Below are positions 25,699-35,195 of a DNA stretch of 64,000 nucleotides, piece by piece (within the stretch, counting starts at the first letter, position 1; each line of letters opens with the position of its first letter). The translations under genes were made by a program, and so were the position numbers. This stretch comes from LMUY01 sp965199095 (lineage in GTDB: Bacteria > Pseudomonadota > Alphaproteobacteria > Acetobacterales > Acetobacteraceae). A model generated the notes under the pieces. The model ran no database searches and was not told where the DNA came from. It saw only the letters and a list, made by a program, of their open reading frames with translations. Location of the stretch: positions 372,001 to 436,000 of the forward strand of contig CBDAQM010000007.1 in the NCBI GenBank assembly GCA_965199095.1, given 5' to 3'.

Positions 25699-27363
25699 AT
25701 GACCGACCCCACCGGCATCACCCGCCGCCAAAGCTTCGCCGTCGCAGCGGGCCTTGCCGTGGCGCTCGGCGAGCGGGCGAAGGCTGCCGAGGCTACCGCG
25801 ACGGGCACCGTCTTCGAGGACACGGACGGGTCGGGCCGGCGGGTCGCGGGCAGCACCGGGCTGGCCGGCGTCATGGTGTCCAACGGGCGCGACGTGGTGA
25901 AGACCGATGCGGAGGGGCGCTGGAGCCTGCCGGTGCAGCCCGGCGACGCGGTGTTCGTCATCAAGCCGACCGGCTACATGACCCCGGTCGACCCCACGAC
26001 CCAGTTGCCCAGCTTCTCCTACCTCTACGTGCCGGATGGTACGCCGGCCAAGCTCGGCCTGCGCTTCGCCGGCGTCGCGCCGACCGGGCCACTGCCGTCC
26101 AGCATCGACTTCCCGCTGCGCAAGCAGGCGGAGCCGGGCACGTTCGACGTGCTGCTGTTCACCGACCCGCAACCCGAATCACTGGCCGAACTCGGCTATA
26201 TCCGCGATGACGTGGTCGCCACCACCACCGGGGTGAGCGCGGCGTTCGGCATCACCTGCGGCGACCTGATGTTCGACGACCTCGCCAATTACGGCCGCTA
26301 CAACGCCATCATCGGCACGGTCGGCATGCCCTGGTACAACCTGCCGGGCAACCACGACATGAACCTGGAGGCGCCGGACAACATCCATTCGCGCGAGACG
26401 TTCAAGCGCGTGTTCGGCGCCCGCAGCAGCGCCTTCCAATATGGCGGCGCCACGTTCCTGACGATCGACAACGTGGAGTATCTTGGCACCGACCCCACCA
26501 GGCCGAACGGCTTCGGCAAATATCGCGGCCATTTCGGTGCGGACCAAATCGCCTTCGTGCGCAACGTGCTGGCCGGCGTGCCCGGCGACAGCCTCGTGGT
26601 GATCTGCCACCATATCCCGCTCAAGACGATGTCGGGCGCCGACCCGGCGGTCAGCAACATCGACAACGCGGATTTCCTGGCGGCGATCGCCAGCCACCCG
26701 AACACGGTCAGCTTCTCCGGGCACACCCACACGAACGAGCACTGGTATCTCGACCTGCCGGGCGGCGGCAGCCACCACCACCACGTGCTGGCCGCCGTTT
26801 CCGGCAGTTGGTGGAGCGGCCCGTTCGACGAGCGCGGGATCCCGATCGCGCTGGAAAGCGACGGCACGCCGAACGGCTTCCACGTCCTGTCGGTCAACGG
26901 CACGCAGTACCAGACCACCTTGGTGCCGGCGCGCGACCCATCGCGCGGCCAGATGCGCATCATGCTGGACAGCCAGATCCATCGCGCGGACCCGGAGATC
27001 CTGACCGAGTCGATGCCGGGTACGATGCTCCGCGGTCCGATCGGGCAAGCGGCGGCGGGGTCGACCCGGGTGATGGTCAATCTGTTCGACGGCGGCCCGA
27101 AATCGCAGGTGTCGATGACGCTTGGCGGCGGCCAGCCGATCGCGCTCGCCAAGGTGGAGCGGATGGACCCGTTCGTGCAGGAGGTCTATGCCCGCAATGC
27201 GGCGGTGAAGAAGCCTTGGGTGAAGCCGGACCTCGTCACCCACATGTTCCAGGCGCCCCTCCCAGCCGACCTTTCCGCAGGGACCCATCGCATCACCGTC
27301 ACCGCGCAGGACGAGTATGGCCGGACGCAGGTTGGCGGGATGGTGCTGGAGGTGATGGGGTAG
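25699..27363 (+). CDS. Exported calcineurin-like metallophosphoesterase
   Basis: A 554-residue protein with a twin-arginine-like leader (TRRQSFAVAAGLAVALG). It contains a Calcineurin_N-like beta domain (residues about 35-130), a metallophosphoesterase core with FTDPQPESL, CGDLMFDDL, LPGNHDMN, ICHHIP and FSGHTHTNEHW, and a C-terminal beta domain. The three-part layout is known in bacterial secreted phosphoesterases. Substrate unknown; phosphate scavenging or envelope metabolism is possible. ATG at 25699 was chosen because the leader begins there. Confidence 0.87.
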   Translation: MTDPTGITRRQSFAVAAGLAVALGERAKAAEATATGTVFEDTDGSGRRVAGSTGLAGVMVSNGRDVVKTDAEGRWSLPVQPGDAVFVIKPTGYMTPVDPTTQLPSFSYLYVPDGTPAKLGLRFAGVAPTGPLPSSIDFPLRKQAEPGTFDVLLFTDPQPESLAELGYIRDDVVATTTGVSAAFGITCGDLMFDDLANYGRYNAIIGTVGMPWYNLPGNHDMNLEAPDNIHSRETFKRVFGARSSAFQYGGATFLTIDNVEYLGTDPTRPNGFGKYRGHFGADQIAFVRNVLAGVPGDSLVVICHHIPLKTMSGADPAVSNIDNADFLAAIASHPNTVSFSGHTHTNEHWYLDLPGGGSHHHHVLAAVSGSWWSGPFDERGIPIALESDGTPNGFHVLSVNGTQYQTTLVPARDPSRGQMRIMLDSQIHRADPEILTESMPGTMLRGPIGQAAAGSTRVMVNLFDGGPKSQVSMTLGGGQPIALAKVERMDPFVQEVYARNAAVKKPWVKPDLVTHMFQAPLPADLSAGTHRITVTAQDEYGRTQVGGMVLEVMG

Positions 27364-27430
27364 AGCTCATCCGCTTCAGGTTGACGGGATGCTTCGCCCT
27401 CTCCCAGCAACCCACCACCTGCCCCGTGGG

Positions 27431-27462
27431 CCGGTGGGTTGCGAAGGGCAACCCACCCTACG
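27431..27462. repeat. REP-like palindrome
   Basis: The palindrome CCGGTGGGTTGC...GCAACCCACCCTACG lies between the convergent phosphoesterase and ABC-transporter genes. Its outer part resembles the GTAGGGTGGG elements at 30781 and 31313, so it may belong to the same REP family. It may also terminate both transcripts. Confidence 0.55.
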
Positions 27463-27477
27463 ATCCTGCCTCAGCCA

Positions 27478-28788
27478 TTAGGATTCGTCCTCGTCCAGGT
27501 AGAATTGGTCGGCGTCTTCATCGTAGCTGTAGAGTTCGGCGTAGCGGCCCCAGGCGATCACGGCGCGCATGGTGTCATCGGCATAATCAGGGCTCATCAC
27601 GTCCTCCAACTCGTCGCGGAAGCGCACGGCGCTGGCGCGGTGGTTCCAACGCTCGTCCAGCACCTGGCGGATTTGCGCCACCAACGGGACATGGGCGCGC
27701 AGGGCCTCGGCAAACAGCGCCTTGCGCGGGTCGGTGTCGGCAGCGACGAATTGGCGGCCAGTATCGGTGACCATCAGGTCGCCGTCCGCCAGCATCCCGA
27801 ACCGCAGCAACTGCAGCGCCTCGCCGAAGGGGAGCAACTCGTCCGCCTCCAATTGCAACGCCGCGGCGAGCGCCGGGAGGTCGGCGCGGCCGTGATACGG
27901 GGGGCCGACCAGCGTCTCCAACAATCCGGCCATGATGTTGGTGGACACGGGATGCAGCGCCGTCGCCGTCGTCACCGGGGTTGGGGTGGACTTTGCCGGG
28001 GCGCGCCGGGTCATCAGGGCGTAGATGTCGTCCACCATCTGCCGGAACGCCGGGTCCAGCCGGTTGCGCGGGTGCGGGAACGGCACGACCAGCTCGCTGG
28101 CGACCCGGCCGGGGTTCGAGCTGAACACCAGCACGCGGTCGCACATCAGCACCGCTTCCTCGATGTTGTGGGTGACCATCAGCACGGATTTGATCGGCAG
28201 CTTGCCGTCCATCCAAAGATCGATCAGGTCGGTGCGCAGCGTTTCCGCCGTCAGCACGTCCAGGGCGGAAAACGGCTCGTCCATCAGCAGCAGGTCCGGA
28301 TGCACCACGATAGCGCGCGCCAGCCCGACACGCTGGCGCATGCCGCCCGACAACTCCTTCGGGTATGCGCTTTCGTAGCCGCCGAGCCCGATCAGGTCGA
28401 TCGCCGCCTCGGCCCGGGTTTCGCGCTCCGCCCGCGCCACGCCCTGCGCCTCCAGCCCGAGTTCGACGTTCTCCTGGACGGTCAGCCAGGGGAACAGGGC
28501 GAAGGACTGGAACACCATCGCCACGCCCTCCGCCGGCCCGAGCAGCGGGGCGCCGCGCCAATTCACCTGCCCGGCGGTCGGCCGCAGCAGGCCGGAGACG
28601 ATGCGCAGCAAGGTGGACTTGCCGGAGCCGGAGCGGCCCAGCAGGCCGACGATCTCCCCCGACCGCAATGTCAGGTCGACATTGTCGAGCACCAGCAGGT
28701 CGGCCGAACTGTCCTTGTGGTAGGACTGCCGCACCCCGCGGACCTCGACGAGGTTGCCGGCCGTCACCCGTGTGTCGATCGTGTCCAT
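27478..28788 (-). CDS. ABC transporter ATPase, anion (NitT/TauT) type, with AAA-associated C-terminal domain
   Basis: A 436-residue ATPase. Walker A is LLGRSGSGKSTLL (about residue 50), the signature is ELSGGMRQRVGLARA (about 148) and Walker B is LLLMDEPFSALD (about 168). The family is that of nitrate, sulfonate and taurine importers. From residue about 285 there is an extra domain (LLETLVGPPYHGRADLPALAAAL) of the AAA-associated type, and the protein ends in an acidic tail. The permease is 9 nt upstream; no substrate-binding protein gene is next to the pair. Confidence 0.9.
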   Translation of the reverse strand: MDTIDTRVTAGNLVEVRGVRQSYHKDSSADLLVLDNVDLTLRSGEIVGLLGRSGSGKSTLLRIVSGLLRPTAGQVNWRGAPLLGPAEGVAMVFQSFALFPWLTVQENVELGLEAQGVARAERETRAEAAIDLIGLGGYESAYPKELSGGMRQRVGLARAIVVHPDLLLMDEPFSALDVLTAETLRTDLIDLWMDGKLPIKSVLMVTHNIEEAVLMCDRVLVFSSNPGRVASELVVPFPHPRNRLDPAFRQMVDDIYALMTRRAPAKSTPTPVTTATALHPVSTNIMAGLLETLVGPPYHGRADLPALAAALQLEADELLPFGEALQLLRFGMLADGDLMVTDTGRQFVAADTDPRKALFAEALRAHVPLVAQIRQVLDERWNHRASAVRFRDELEDVMSPDYADDTMRAVIAWGRYAELYSYDEDADQFYLDEDES

Positions 28789-28797
28789 GGTTGAACC

Positions 28798-30531
28798 CTA
28801 GGCGATGGTGAAGCGACGGGCTGCGTAGGCGTACATCGGCCGCCATACCAGGCGGTTGAACAGCAGGACAAACCCGCTCATGACGACCACGCCCAACACG
28901 ACCTTGGGCGTGTTGCCGTTCGCCCCCTCCGTGCTTGCCTGCGCGATATAGGCGCCGAGGCCGTGGGCCTGCAGCCGGTTGTCGCCCCAGGTCACCACCT
29001 CCGCCACGATCGCGGCGTTCCAGCAGCCGCCGGACGCGGTGATCGCGCCGGTCACATAGTAGGAGAAGATGCCAGGCAGGATGACCCGGCGCCACCACAG
29101 CCAGCCGCCGACCCGGAAGTTCTGCGACGCTTCCAGCAAGTCGCCCGGGAACGCGGCCGCGCCGGCGATGACGTTGAACAGGATGTACCACTGCGTTCCC
29201 AGCACCATCAGCGGGGTCAGCCAGATATCCCGGTTCAGCCCGTAGGTCACGATGACCACGACGAAGATGGGGAAGAACAGATTGGCCGGAAACGCCGCCA
29301 GGAACTGCGCCACCGGCTGCGCGCGCCGCGCCCAGGTCGGCCGCAATCCCAGCCAGACGCCGATCGGCACCCATACGACCGTCGCCAGCACCATCAGCAC
29401 GACGACGCGGATCATGGTGAAGACGCCGTCCAGCAGCGCCTCCGCCAGGTCGGCCCAGGTGAGGCTGGCGGAGACGTAGTCTACGATCTCCCACGATGCC
29501 GCAGCGACCGCGAGGATGAGCGCGCCGGCCCAGACCATGTCCCACAGGCGCGACGCCGCCGGGTTCGGCGGCCGGGTGGCGCCGCGGCTCCCGCGCGCCA
29601 GCCGCATGCCGGCGACGGCGTTGAACATGAACACCAGCCGGTCGACGATGGCGGCCAGCAGCCGGGTGCGCCGCAGCAGCTTCAGCATCCACGGGTCCTC
29701 CGCCACCGTGCCGGCCGTCATCTCGAACCGGAACTTGGCCGACCAGGCGACCAGCGGGCGGAACAGCAACTGGTCGTAGGCGAGGATGACCACCAGCATG
29801 GCCGCGATCGCGTAGAACACGGCGCGGATATCGCGTTCCTCCAGCGCCTGCGCCACGTAGGAGCCGATGCCGGGCAGCTTCCAGGTGGTGTCGCCGACGG
29901 TCACCGCCTCGCTGGCGACGACGAAGAACCAGCCGCCGGACATCGACATCATGGTGTTCCACACCAGCCCCGGCATGGCGAACGGCGCCTCCATGCGCCA
30001 GAATTTCTGCCACGGGGACAGGCGGAAGGCGGTGGCGCACTCGGCCAGGTCGGCCGGGACGGTCTTCAGCGACTGATACATGCTGAACGCCATGTTCCAG
30101 GCCTGGCTGGTGAAGATGGCGAAGATCGCCGCCAGTTCCACGCCCAGGACGCTGCCGGGAAACAGGCGCATGAAGAACACGACCGTGAAGGTCAGGAAGC
30201 CGATGATCGGCACGGATTGCAGGATGTCCAGGATCGGCACCAGCACCTTGCCCGCCCGCCGGCTTTTGGCCGCCCAGACGGCGTAGGTGAAGGTGAACAC
30301 CAGCGAGCAGGCAAGGGCGGCGAACATGCGCAGCGTGGTGCGCAGCGCGTAGCCGGGCAGGTAGGCCGGGTCGAGGTGGATCGGCTCCATCGCCGTCAGC
30401 GGCGCAACGGTGTGGCGGGCGCCGCTGGCGAAGGCAAAGATCAGCCCGCCGATGCAGAGGATGGCGGCGATGTCAAAGAAGTTCGGCAGCCGGCGGACCG
30501 AGGCGAAGGCCGGGAAGGTGGTGCCGGACAT
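28798..30531 (-). CDS. ABC transporter, duplicated permease
   Basis: A 577-residue permease with two NitT/TauT-type permease halves in one chain. Each half has its own coupling-loop segment, AFRLSPWQKFWRMEAPFAMPG in the first and SQNFRVGGWLWWRRVILPG in the second. This layout is the one known for duplicated anion-transport permeases, which pair with the ATPase type found next to it. ATG at 30531 was chosen; an upstream ATG would add a non-hydrophobic leader. Substrate unknown, perhaps an inorganic or organic anion. Confidence 0.88.
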   Translation of the reverse strand: MSGTTFPAFASVRRLPNFFDIAAILCIGGLIFAFASGARHTVAPLTAMEPIHLDPAYLPGYALRTTLRMFAALACSLVFTFTYAVWAAKSRRAGKVLVPILDILQSVPIIGFLTFTVVFFMRLFPGSVLGVELAAIFAIFTSQAWNMAFSMYQSLKTVPADLAECATAFRLSPWQKFWRMEAPFAMPGLVWNTMMSMSGGWFFVVASEAVTVGDTTWKLPGIGSYVAQALEERDIRAVFYAIAAMLVVILAYDQLLFRPLVAWSAKFRFEMTAGTVAEDPWMLKLLRRTRLLAAIVDRLVFMFNAVAGMRLARGSRGATRPPNPAASRLWDMVWAGALILAVAAASWEIVDYVSASLTWADLAEALLDGVFTMIRVVVLMVLATVVWVPIGVWLGLRPTWARRAQPVAQFLAAFPANLFFPIFVVVIVTYGLNRDIWLTPLMVLGTQWYILFNVIAGAAAFPGDLLEASQNFRVGGWLWWRRVILPGIFSYYVTGAITASGGCWNAAIVAEVVTWGDNRLQAHGLGAYIAQASTEGANGNTPKVVLGVVVMSGFVLLFNRLVWRPMYAYAARRFTIA

Positions 30532-30780
30532 GGGGTGATCCTCGGCGCTGTGCTTGGCCAGGCCCATACAATCCGCCGGGACGCCTGTCACTCCGGCAAA
30601 TGATGGCCGTTGCATGACTGCGCTGAGGCGTCTGGGCACCTGCCTTGTAATGTTGTCGCAATAACCGTCGTGCGAGGTCCGCTTTTCGTGGTTTGCGGAC
30701 CTTCGGTCGTAACGTTCAAACCACGTAAGACGCTGATGGAGAATACCTCACTGGTTTCTCAACAACCTCGATTTTCCAAA

Positions 30781-30803
30781 GTAGGGTGGGCTTCAGCCCA
30801 CCA
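30781..30803 (+). repeat. REP element, left copy
   Basis: A 23-base element beginning GTAGGGTGGG and containing the palindrome GGTGGGCTTCAGCCCACC. Its exact reverse complement is at 31313-31335. The two copies flank the decayed REP-associated transposase. Confidence 0.75.
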
Positions 30804-30829
30804 TCGCATCACGTCCGCTCGCCGGTTTC

Positions 30830-31252
30830 GGTCGGCCCGGCGTCCTGCATCGCCCAACCGACCGGATATAGGCCGAGGATCACACACTGGGAAAAGCTCG
30901 AGAACGGCCAATCCGCGGCGCTGGCCGCCAACCCGTGTTTCACTGGGTTAAAGTGGACGTAATTTATGCGCCGCGTAATCCTTCTCGTCGCGAATGCTGT
31001 GTTCCCAGTAGCGCCGCTGCCAGATGCGGGTCTCGCGCTTGCGAACCAGCGAAGCACGCCGGACCCCGGCCTGGGGCATGGAACGCGAAAACAACGCCTT
31101 GATCATCTGCCACCGGACCGAAAAATCGAAGTCGTCCTGCGGCAGGGTCCAGACGCAATGCATGTGGTCCGGCAACACCACCCAAGCGTCGATATGGAAC
31201 GGGTGCCGCGCACGGGTGGCGCTGCTACCCGGTTACGGCGATAGTCGGGCAT
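30830..31252 (-). pseudogene. Decayed REP-associated tyrosine transposase (RAYT)
   Basis: Fragments in different frames together read as a Y1/REP transposase: MPDYRRNRV at the N-terminus, then after an internal deletion AWVVLPDHMHCVWTLPQDD with the metal-binding HxH, IWQRRYWEHSIRDEKDYAAH with the catalytic tyrosine region, and after a frameshift INYVHFNPVKHGLA and WPFSSF. At least one deletion near 31200 and one frameshift near 30957 break the frame. RAYTs mobilise REP palindromes; here identical REP copies flank the gene in inverted orientation. Confidence 0.75.
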
Positions 31253-31312
31253 AGACTTGATGGTCCTGTTCAGTCATGCCCGGTGGCGGCGGGCACATTG
31301 ACTGGTCTGGTC

Positions 31313-31335
31313 TGGTGGGCTGAAGCCCACCCTAC
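31313..31335 (-). repeat. REP element, right inverted copy
   Basis: Exact reverse complement of the 23-base element at 30781-30803, ending CCCACCCTAC. It forms the right flank of the RAYT relic. Confidence 0.75.
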
Positions 31336-31469
31336 ATGGATCTGTGGACGCAGAGTCTGCTATGGTTCGGAAAGCAGCGCAGCCGCCATCCGGCTGAACG
31401 CTACCGCCGGACTTGTGGGAAAGCGGATGAGTCGACAGCAGCCATTCCGAAGTCGTTTGGCGAGAGGCG

Positions 31470-31928
31470 TCAGCCCGTGGAACCGAAGCCGCCGCCGCCG
31501 CGGGCGCTGCGGCCGGAGAAGGCGTCCACCAGGGTGAGCGCGGGCCGCAGGATCGGCACGAACAGAAGCTGCGCGAACCGCTCGCCGGGCTCCAGCACGA
31601 TCGGCTCCGTCCCGGGGGCATTGCGGTTCCAGGCGCTGACCATGATCGGGCCCGTGTAATCCGGGTCGATGAGGCCCACGAGGTTGCCCAGCACCAGCCC
31701 CTTGCGGTGCCCGAGCCCCGAGCGCGGCAGCACCAACGCCGCCACATGGGGATCGGCCATGTGGATGGCGAAGCCCGCCGAAACGAGCACGGGCGCGCTG
31801 CCCGGCGGGATCGCCAGTGGCGCGTTCAGGCAGGCGTGCAGGTCGATCGCGGCGGCCATGGCGCTCTGGTAGGTCGGCAGGCCCCATTGGTGCAGCCGCT
31901 CGTCGAGCACGACGAGCTCGACGCTCAC
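31470..31928 (-). CDS. dut: dUTP diphosphatase
   Basis: A 152-residue trimeric dUTPase. All five motifs appear in order: AAIDLHACL, PRSGLGHRKGLVLGNLVGL, IDPDYTGPIMVSAWNRN, GERFAQLLFVPI, and the C-terminal RGGGGFGSTG arm that closes on the phosphate. It hydrolyses dUTP to dUMP, keeping uracil out of DNA. The GTG start overlaps the coaBC stop by 3 nt. Confidence 0.95.
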   Translation of the reverse strand: MSVELVVLDERLHQWGLPTYQSAMAAAIDLHACLNAPLAIPPGSAPVLVSAGFAIHMADPHVAALVLPRSGLGHRKGLVLGNLVGLIDPDYTGPIMVSAWNRNAPGTEPIVLEPGERFAQLLFVPILRPALTLVDAFSGRSARGGGGFGSTG

Positions 31929-33106
31929 GCCAGCGCGTCCGCGATCCGGGCGGCCAAGCGGGTGGCGACCTCGGTCTTCGGCAGCATGGGCCAGTCTTCC
32001 TCGCCCTCGGCGGTGACGAGGTGAACCTGGTTCGCCTCCCCCGCCATGATGCCCGTGCTGGGGCGGACATCGTTGGCGACGATCCAGTCGCACCCCTTCC
32101 GCAGGCGCTTGGCGGCGGCGTTGGCCGCGACGTCCTCGGTCTCCGCGGCGAAACCCACCACCAGGCGCGGGCGCATCGGGCCCGGCGCCGACAGGGTGGC
32201 GAGGATATCCGGGTTGGGCTGCAGCACCAGGGCGGGCGGGGCGGCGCCGGGCTGCTTCTTCAGCTTGTGCTCGGCCGCCACGACGTGCCAGTCGGCCACC
32301 GCCGCGGCGCACACCGCGGCATCGGCCGGCAGCGCGGCCTGGCACGCCGCCAGCATCTCGGCCGCCGTTTCCACCCGGCGCACGGTGGCGCCCGCCGGCA
32401 TCGCCTGCGCCGTGGGGCCGCTGACCAGCGTCACGCGCGCCCCCAGCCGCAGCAGCGCCGCCGCGATGGCGGTGCCTTGGCGGCCGGAGGAGCGGTTGGC
32501 GATGTAGCGCACCGGGTCGATCGGCTCGTGGGTGGGCCCGCTGGTCACCAGCACGTGCCGCCCGGCGAGCCGGCCCGGCGTGAAGAACGCCTGGATGGCG
32601 GCCAGGATGGCCGGCGGCTCGGCCAGGCGCCCCGGACCGAACTCGTTGCAGGCCATGACCCCCTCGTCCGGCCCGACGAAGCCCACGCCCCGGCTGCGCA
32701 GGGTGGCGACGTTGGCCACTGTCGCGGCATGCAGCCACATCCGCACGTTCATCGCCGGCGCCGCCAGCACCGGCTTGTCGGTGGCGAGCAGCAGGGTGGT
32801 GGCGAGGTCGTGCGCCCGCCCGGTCGCCATGCAGGCCAGGATATCGGCACTGGCCGGGGCCACCACGACCAAGTCGGCGGCGCGGGAGAGTTGGATATGG
32901 CCCATCTCACTCTCATCCGTCAGCGACCAGAGATCGGTGTAGACCCGCGTCTCCGTGAGCGCCTGCAGGCTGAGCGGGGTGACAAACTGCGCGCCGCCTG
33001 CGGTCAGCACGCCGGTCACGCCATGGCCGGATTTGCGCAGCAGGCGGACCAGCTCCAGCGCCTTGTAGGCAGCGATGCCGCCGGACACGACCAGCAGGAT
33101 GTTCAC
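31925..33106 (-). CDS. coaBC: Bifunctional phosphopantothenoylcysteine decarboxylase/synthetase
   Basis: A 393-residue CoaBC. The N-terminal flavoprotein half has LLVVSGGIAAYKALELVR, VVAPASADILACMATG and the PAMNVRMW motif of the decarboxylase with its catalytic His/Asn region (HIQLSRAADL). The C-terminal half has VLVTSGPTHEPIDPVRYI and NRSSGRQGTA, typical of the CTP-dependent CoaB. It makes 4'-phosphopantetheine for coenzyme A. Overlaps ubiE upstream by 4 nt and dut downstream, forming one operon. Confidence 0.95.
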   Translation of the reverse strand: MNILLVVSGGIAAYKALELVRLLRKSGHGVTGVLTAGGAQFVTPLSLQALTETRVYTDLWSLTDESEMGHIQLSRAADLVVVAPASADILACMATGRAHDLATTLLLATDKPVLAAPAMNVRMWLHAATVANVATLRSRGVGFVGPDEGVMACNEFGPGRLAEPPAILAAIQAFFTPGRLAGRHVLVTSGPTHEPIDPVRYIANRSSGRQGTAIAAALLRLGARVTLVSGPTAQAMPAGATVRRVETAAEMLAACQAALPADAAVCAAAVADWHVVAAEHKLKKQPGAAPPALVLQPNPDILATLSAPGPMRPRLVVGFAAETEDVAANAAAKRLRKGCDWIVANDVRPSTGIMAGEANQVHLVTAEGEEDWPMLPKTEVATRLAARIADALA

Positions 33107-33843
33107 AGGCGGCGTCCGGTATGGATGGCGGCGATGCCGCCCGACAGGTTGCGGTGGCGCACCTGCGCCAGCCCGGCCGCCTGCATCATCGCCGCCAGCG
33201 CCGCCTGGTCCGGGAAGGTGCGGATGCTTTCCGCCAGATAGCGGTAGCTCTCGGCGTCGCCGGCTACGGCGCTGCCCAGCCGCGGCAGCACGGAGAACGA
33301 CCAGGCGTCGTACACCGGGGCCAGCACGGCGACCTGCACGCGGGAAAACTCGAGGCAGGCGAAGCGCCCGCCGGGCCGCAGCACGCGGCGGGCTTCGCGC
33401 AGGGCGGCCGGTTTGTCGGTGACGTTGCGCAGGCCGAAGGCGATGGACACCACGTCTACGCTGCGGTCCGGCACGGGCAGCATCTCCGCGTCCGCGACCA
33501 GGAAGCTGACGGCCGCCGCGTGGCCGCCGGCAATGGCGCGGTCCCGCCCGACCCCCAGCATGGCGGCGTTGATGTCGGACAGCACGGCTGGGCCGCCCCC
33601 GGCAGCGCGCCAGCCGAAGGTGATGTCCCCGGTGCCGCCCGCCAGATCGAGCAAGGTGCGGCCGGCGGCCGGCTGCAGGGCCGCCACGAACGCCCGCTTC
33701 CAGGCCCGGTGGATGCCCAGCGACATCAGATCGTTCATCAGGTCGTAGCGCGGGGCCACGCTGTCGAACACGGCGCGCACCAGCGGCTTCTTCTGGTCGC
33801 GCGGCACGGTGCGGTAGCCGAAATCAGTGGTGTTGTCGCTCAT
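33103..33843 (-). CDS. ubiE: Ubiquinone/menaquinone C-methyltransferase
   Basis: A 246-residue SAM methyltransferase. The N-terminal segment FGYRTVPRDQKKPLVRAVFDSVAPRYDLMNDLMSLGIHRAWKR is in family register, motif I is LLDLAGGTGDITF, and the signature VSIAFGLRNVTDKPAALREARRVL is clear. It performs the C-methylation step of ubiquinone (and menaquinone) synthesis. First gene of the ubiE-coaBC-dut operon; divergent from mutM with 29 nt between starts. Confidence 0.95.
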   Translation of the reverse strand: MSDNTTDFGYRTVPRDQKKPLVRAVFDSVAPRYDLMNDLMSLGIHRAWKRAFVAALQPAAGRTLLDLAGGTGDITFGWRAAGGGPAVLSDINAAMLGVGRDRAIAGGHAAAVSFLVADAEMLPVPDRSVDVVSIAFGLRNVTDKPAALREARRVLRPGGRFACLEFSRVQVAVLAPVYDAWSFSVLPRLGSAVAGDAESYRYLAESIRTFPDQAALAAMMQAAGLAQVRHRNLSGGIAAIHTGRRL

Positions 33844-33872
33844 GCGGCGTCTGTATAGCCTGTCTATCGCCC

Positions 33873-34712
33873 ATGCCGGAACTCCCAGAAGTCGAAACGG
33901 TGATGCGCGGCCTGCGCGCGCGGCTGGAGGGGCGGGTGATCGTCCGCGCCGCAGTGAACCGGCCGGACCTGCGGTGGGCGATGCCGGCGAACCTCGCTAT
34001 CCGGCTGACCGGGGCGCGGGTGGAGGGGTTCCGCCGCCGGGCGAAATACATCCTGATGCGGCTGGAGGGCGGCGACAGCGTGCTGCTGCACCTCGGGATG
34101 TCCGGCCGCATGGTGATCGGCCCGGCGAACCCGAACAGCGTGACGCTGCACGAACACCTGGTGCTGCACACGGACGACGGCTGGCGTGTCGGCTTCGTCG
34201 ATCCGCGACGCTTCGGCTCGGTCGACCTGGTGCCGACGGGGGCGGAGGACGCGCATCGCCTGCTGGCGGAGTTGGGGCCGGAGCCGCTGGATGCCGCGTT
34301 TTCCGGCGGCGTGCTGGCCCGGGCGCTCGCGGGCAAGCGCACCCCGATCAAGGCGGCGCTGCTGGACCAGCGGCTGGTGGCGGGGCTGGGCAACATCTAC
34401 GTCTGCGAGGCGCTGTTCCGCGCCCGGATCGCCCCCGACCGGCAGGCGGCGGCGGTGCCCCGTGCCGGCGCCGTCCGCTTGGTGACGGCGATCAAAGCGA
34501 CGCTGACGGAGGCGATCGCGGCCGGCGGCTCCTCGCTACGCGACTACGTGCAGCCGGACGGGGAACTCGGCTATTTCCAGCACGCCTGGAAGGTGTACGG
34601 GCGGGAGGGCCAGCCCTGCGAGCGGTGCCCGGGACCGCCGGGATGCGCCGGGGTGGCGCGCATGGTGCAGTCCGCGCGCTCCACCTTCTACTGCGCGCGG
34701 ACGCAGCGCTAG
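33873..34712 (+). CDS. mutM: Formamidopyrimidine-DNA glycosylase
   Basis: A 279-residue Fpg/MutM. It begins MPELPEVETVMRGL with the catalytic proline and glutamate, has KYILMRLEGG with the lysine, LHLGMSGRM, and the H2TH region LVAGLGNIYVCEALF. The C-terminus has a zinc finger (PCERCPGPPGC...RSTFYCARTQR). It removes 8-oxoguanine and formamidopyrimidines from DNA. The zinc finger spacing has two extra residues and an inserted second Cys, a mild deviation from the common C-x2-C-x16-C-x2-C pattern. Confidence 0.95.
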   Translation: MPELPEVETVMRGLRARLEGRVIVRAAVNRPDLRWAMPANLAIRLTGARVEGFRRRAKYILMRLEGGDSVLLHLGMSGRMVIGPANPNSVTLHEHLVLHTDDGWRVGFVDPRRFGSVDLVPTGAEDAHRLLAELGPEPLDAAFSGGVLARALAGKRTPIKAALLDQRLVAGLGNIYVCEALFRARIAPDRQAAAVPRAGAVRLVTAIKATLTEAIAAGGSSLRDYVQPDGELGYFQHAWKVYGREGQPCERCPGPPGCAGVARMVQSARSTFYCARTQR

Positions 34713-34750
34713 GTGTTCGCAGGCATGGGGCGATCTGCTATGGTGCCGTT

Positions 34751-35077
34751 ATGACGGTCGTGTTCGACAAGCTCTCGTTCATGCGGCACCTCGGAAGCGA
34801 AGGGACGTTCGCCCGCCCACAGGCGGAGAAACTGTCCGAGGCGTTCCATCAGGCGGTTCAGGAGACGGTCGCGACGCGGGCGGATATCGACCGGCTGGAA
34901 GCGCGGATCGACAGCATGGACGCGAAAGTCGACGCCAAGCTCGCGCGGTTGGAAGGCAAGATTGACACTGCCCTGGGCAGGTTTGAAGCAGCGTCCGCCA
35001 ACACCAAGGTCTGGGCCGTCGGTGTGGGCGTGGCTCTGTTCAGCGCGTTGTCGGCGATACGCTTCTTCGGCCACTGA
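34751..35077 (+). CDS. DUF1640-like coiled-coil membrane protein, copy 1
   Basis: A 108-residue protein. Conserved N-terminus MTVVFDKLSFMRHLGSEGTF, a helical QAEKLSEAFHQAVQETVATRADIDRLEARID segment, a short coiled coil with two heptad-like units (SMDAKVDAKLARLEGKID), and a C-terminal membrane span (VWAVGVGVALFSALSAIRFF). It resembles bacterial DUF1640/CCDC90-like proteins, which are tail-anchored coiled coils of poorly known function. Shortest intact copy of the array. Confidence 0.75.
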   Translation: MTVVFDKLSFMRHLGSEGTFARPQAEKLSEAFHQAVQETVATRADIDRLEARIDSMDAKVDAKLARLEGKIDTALGRFEAASANTKVWAVGVGVALFSALSAIRFFGH

Positions 35078-35195
35078 GCGGTTTCCTGTCGCCCGCCGCG
35101 CTAGTTAGAAGGCGGAGTGAACCACGCATGCTCCTGCTGCGAGCGGACACAACGATAGCTGTCGCAGGGGCCGCGCTGCCTGCTATGCTGCTGGT

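Noticed and set aside
27587..30040. An 817-codon minus-strand frame across the ABC genes
   Set aside because: It overlaps the ATPase and permease genes in another frame and is Arg/Gly-rich without recognisable motifs.
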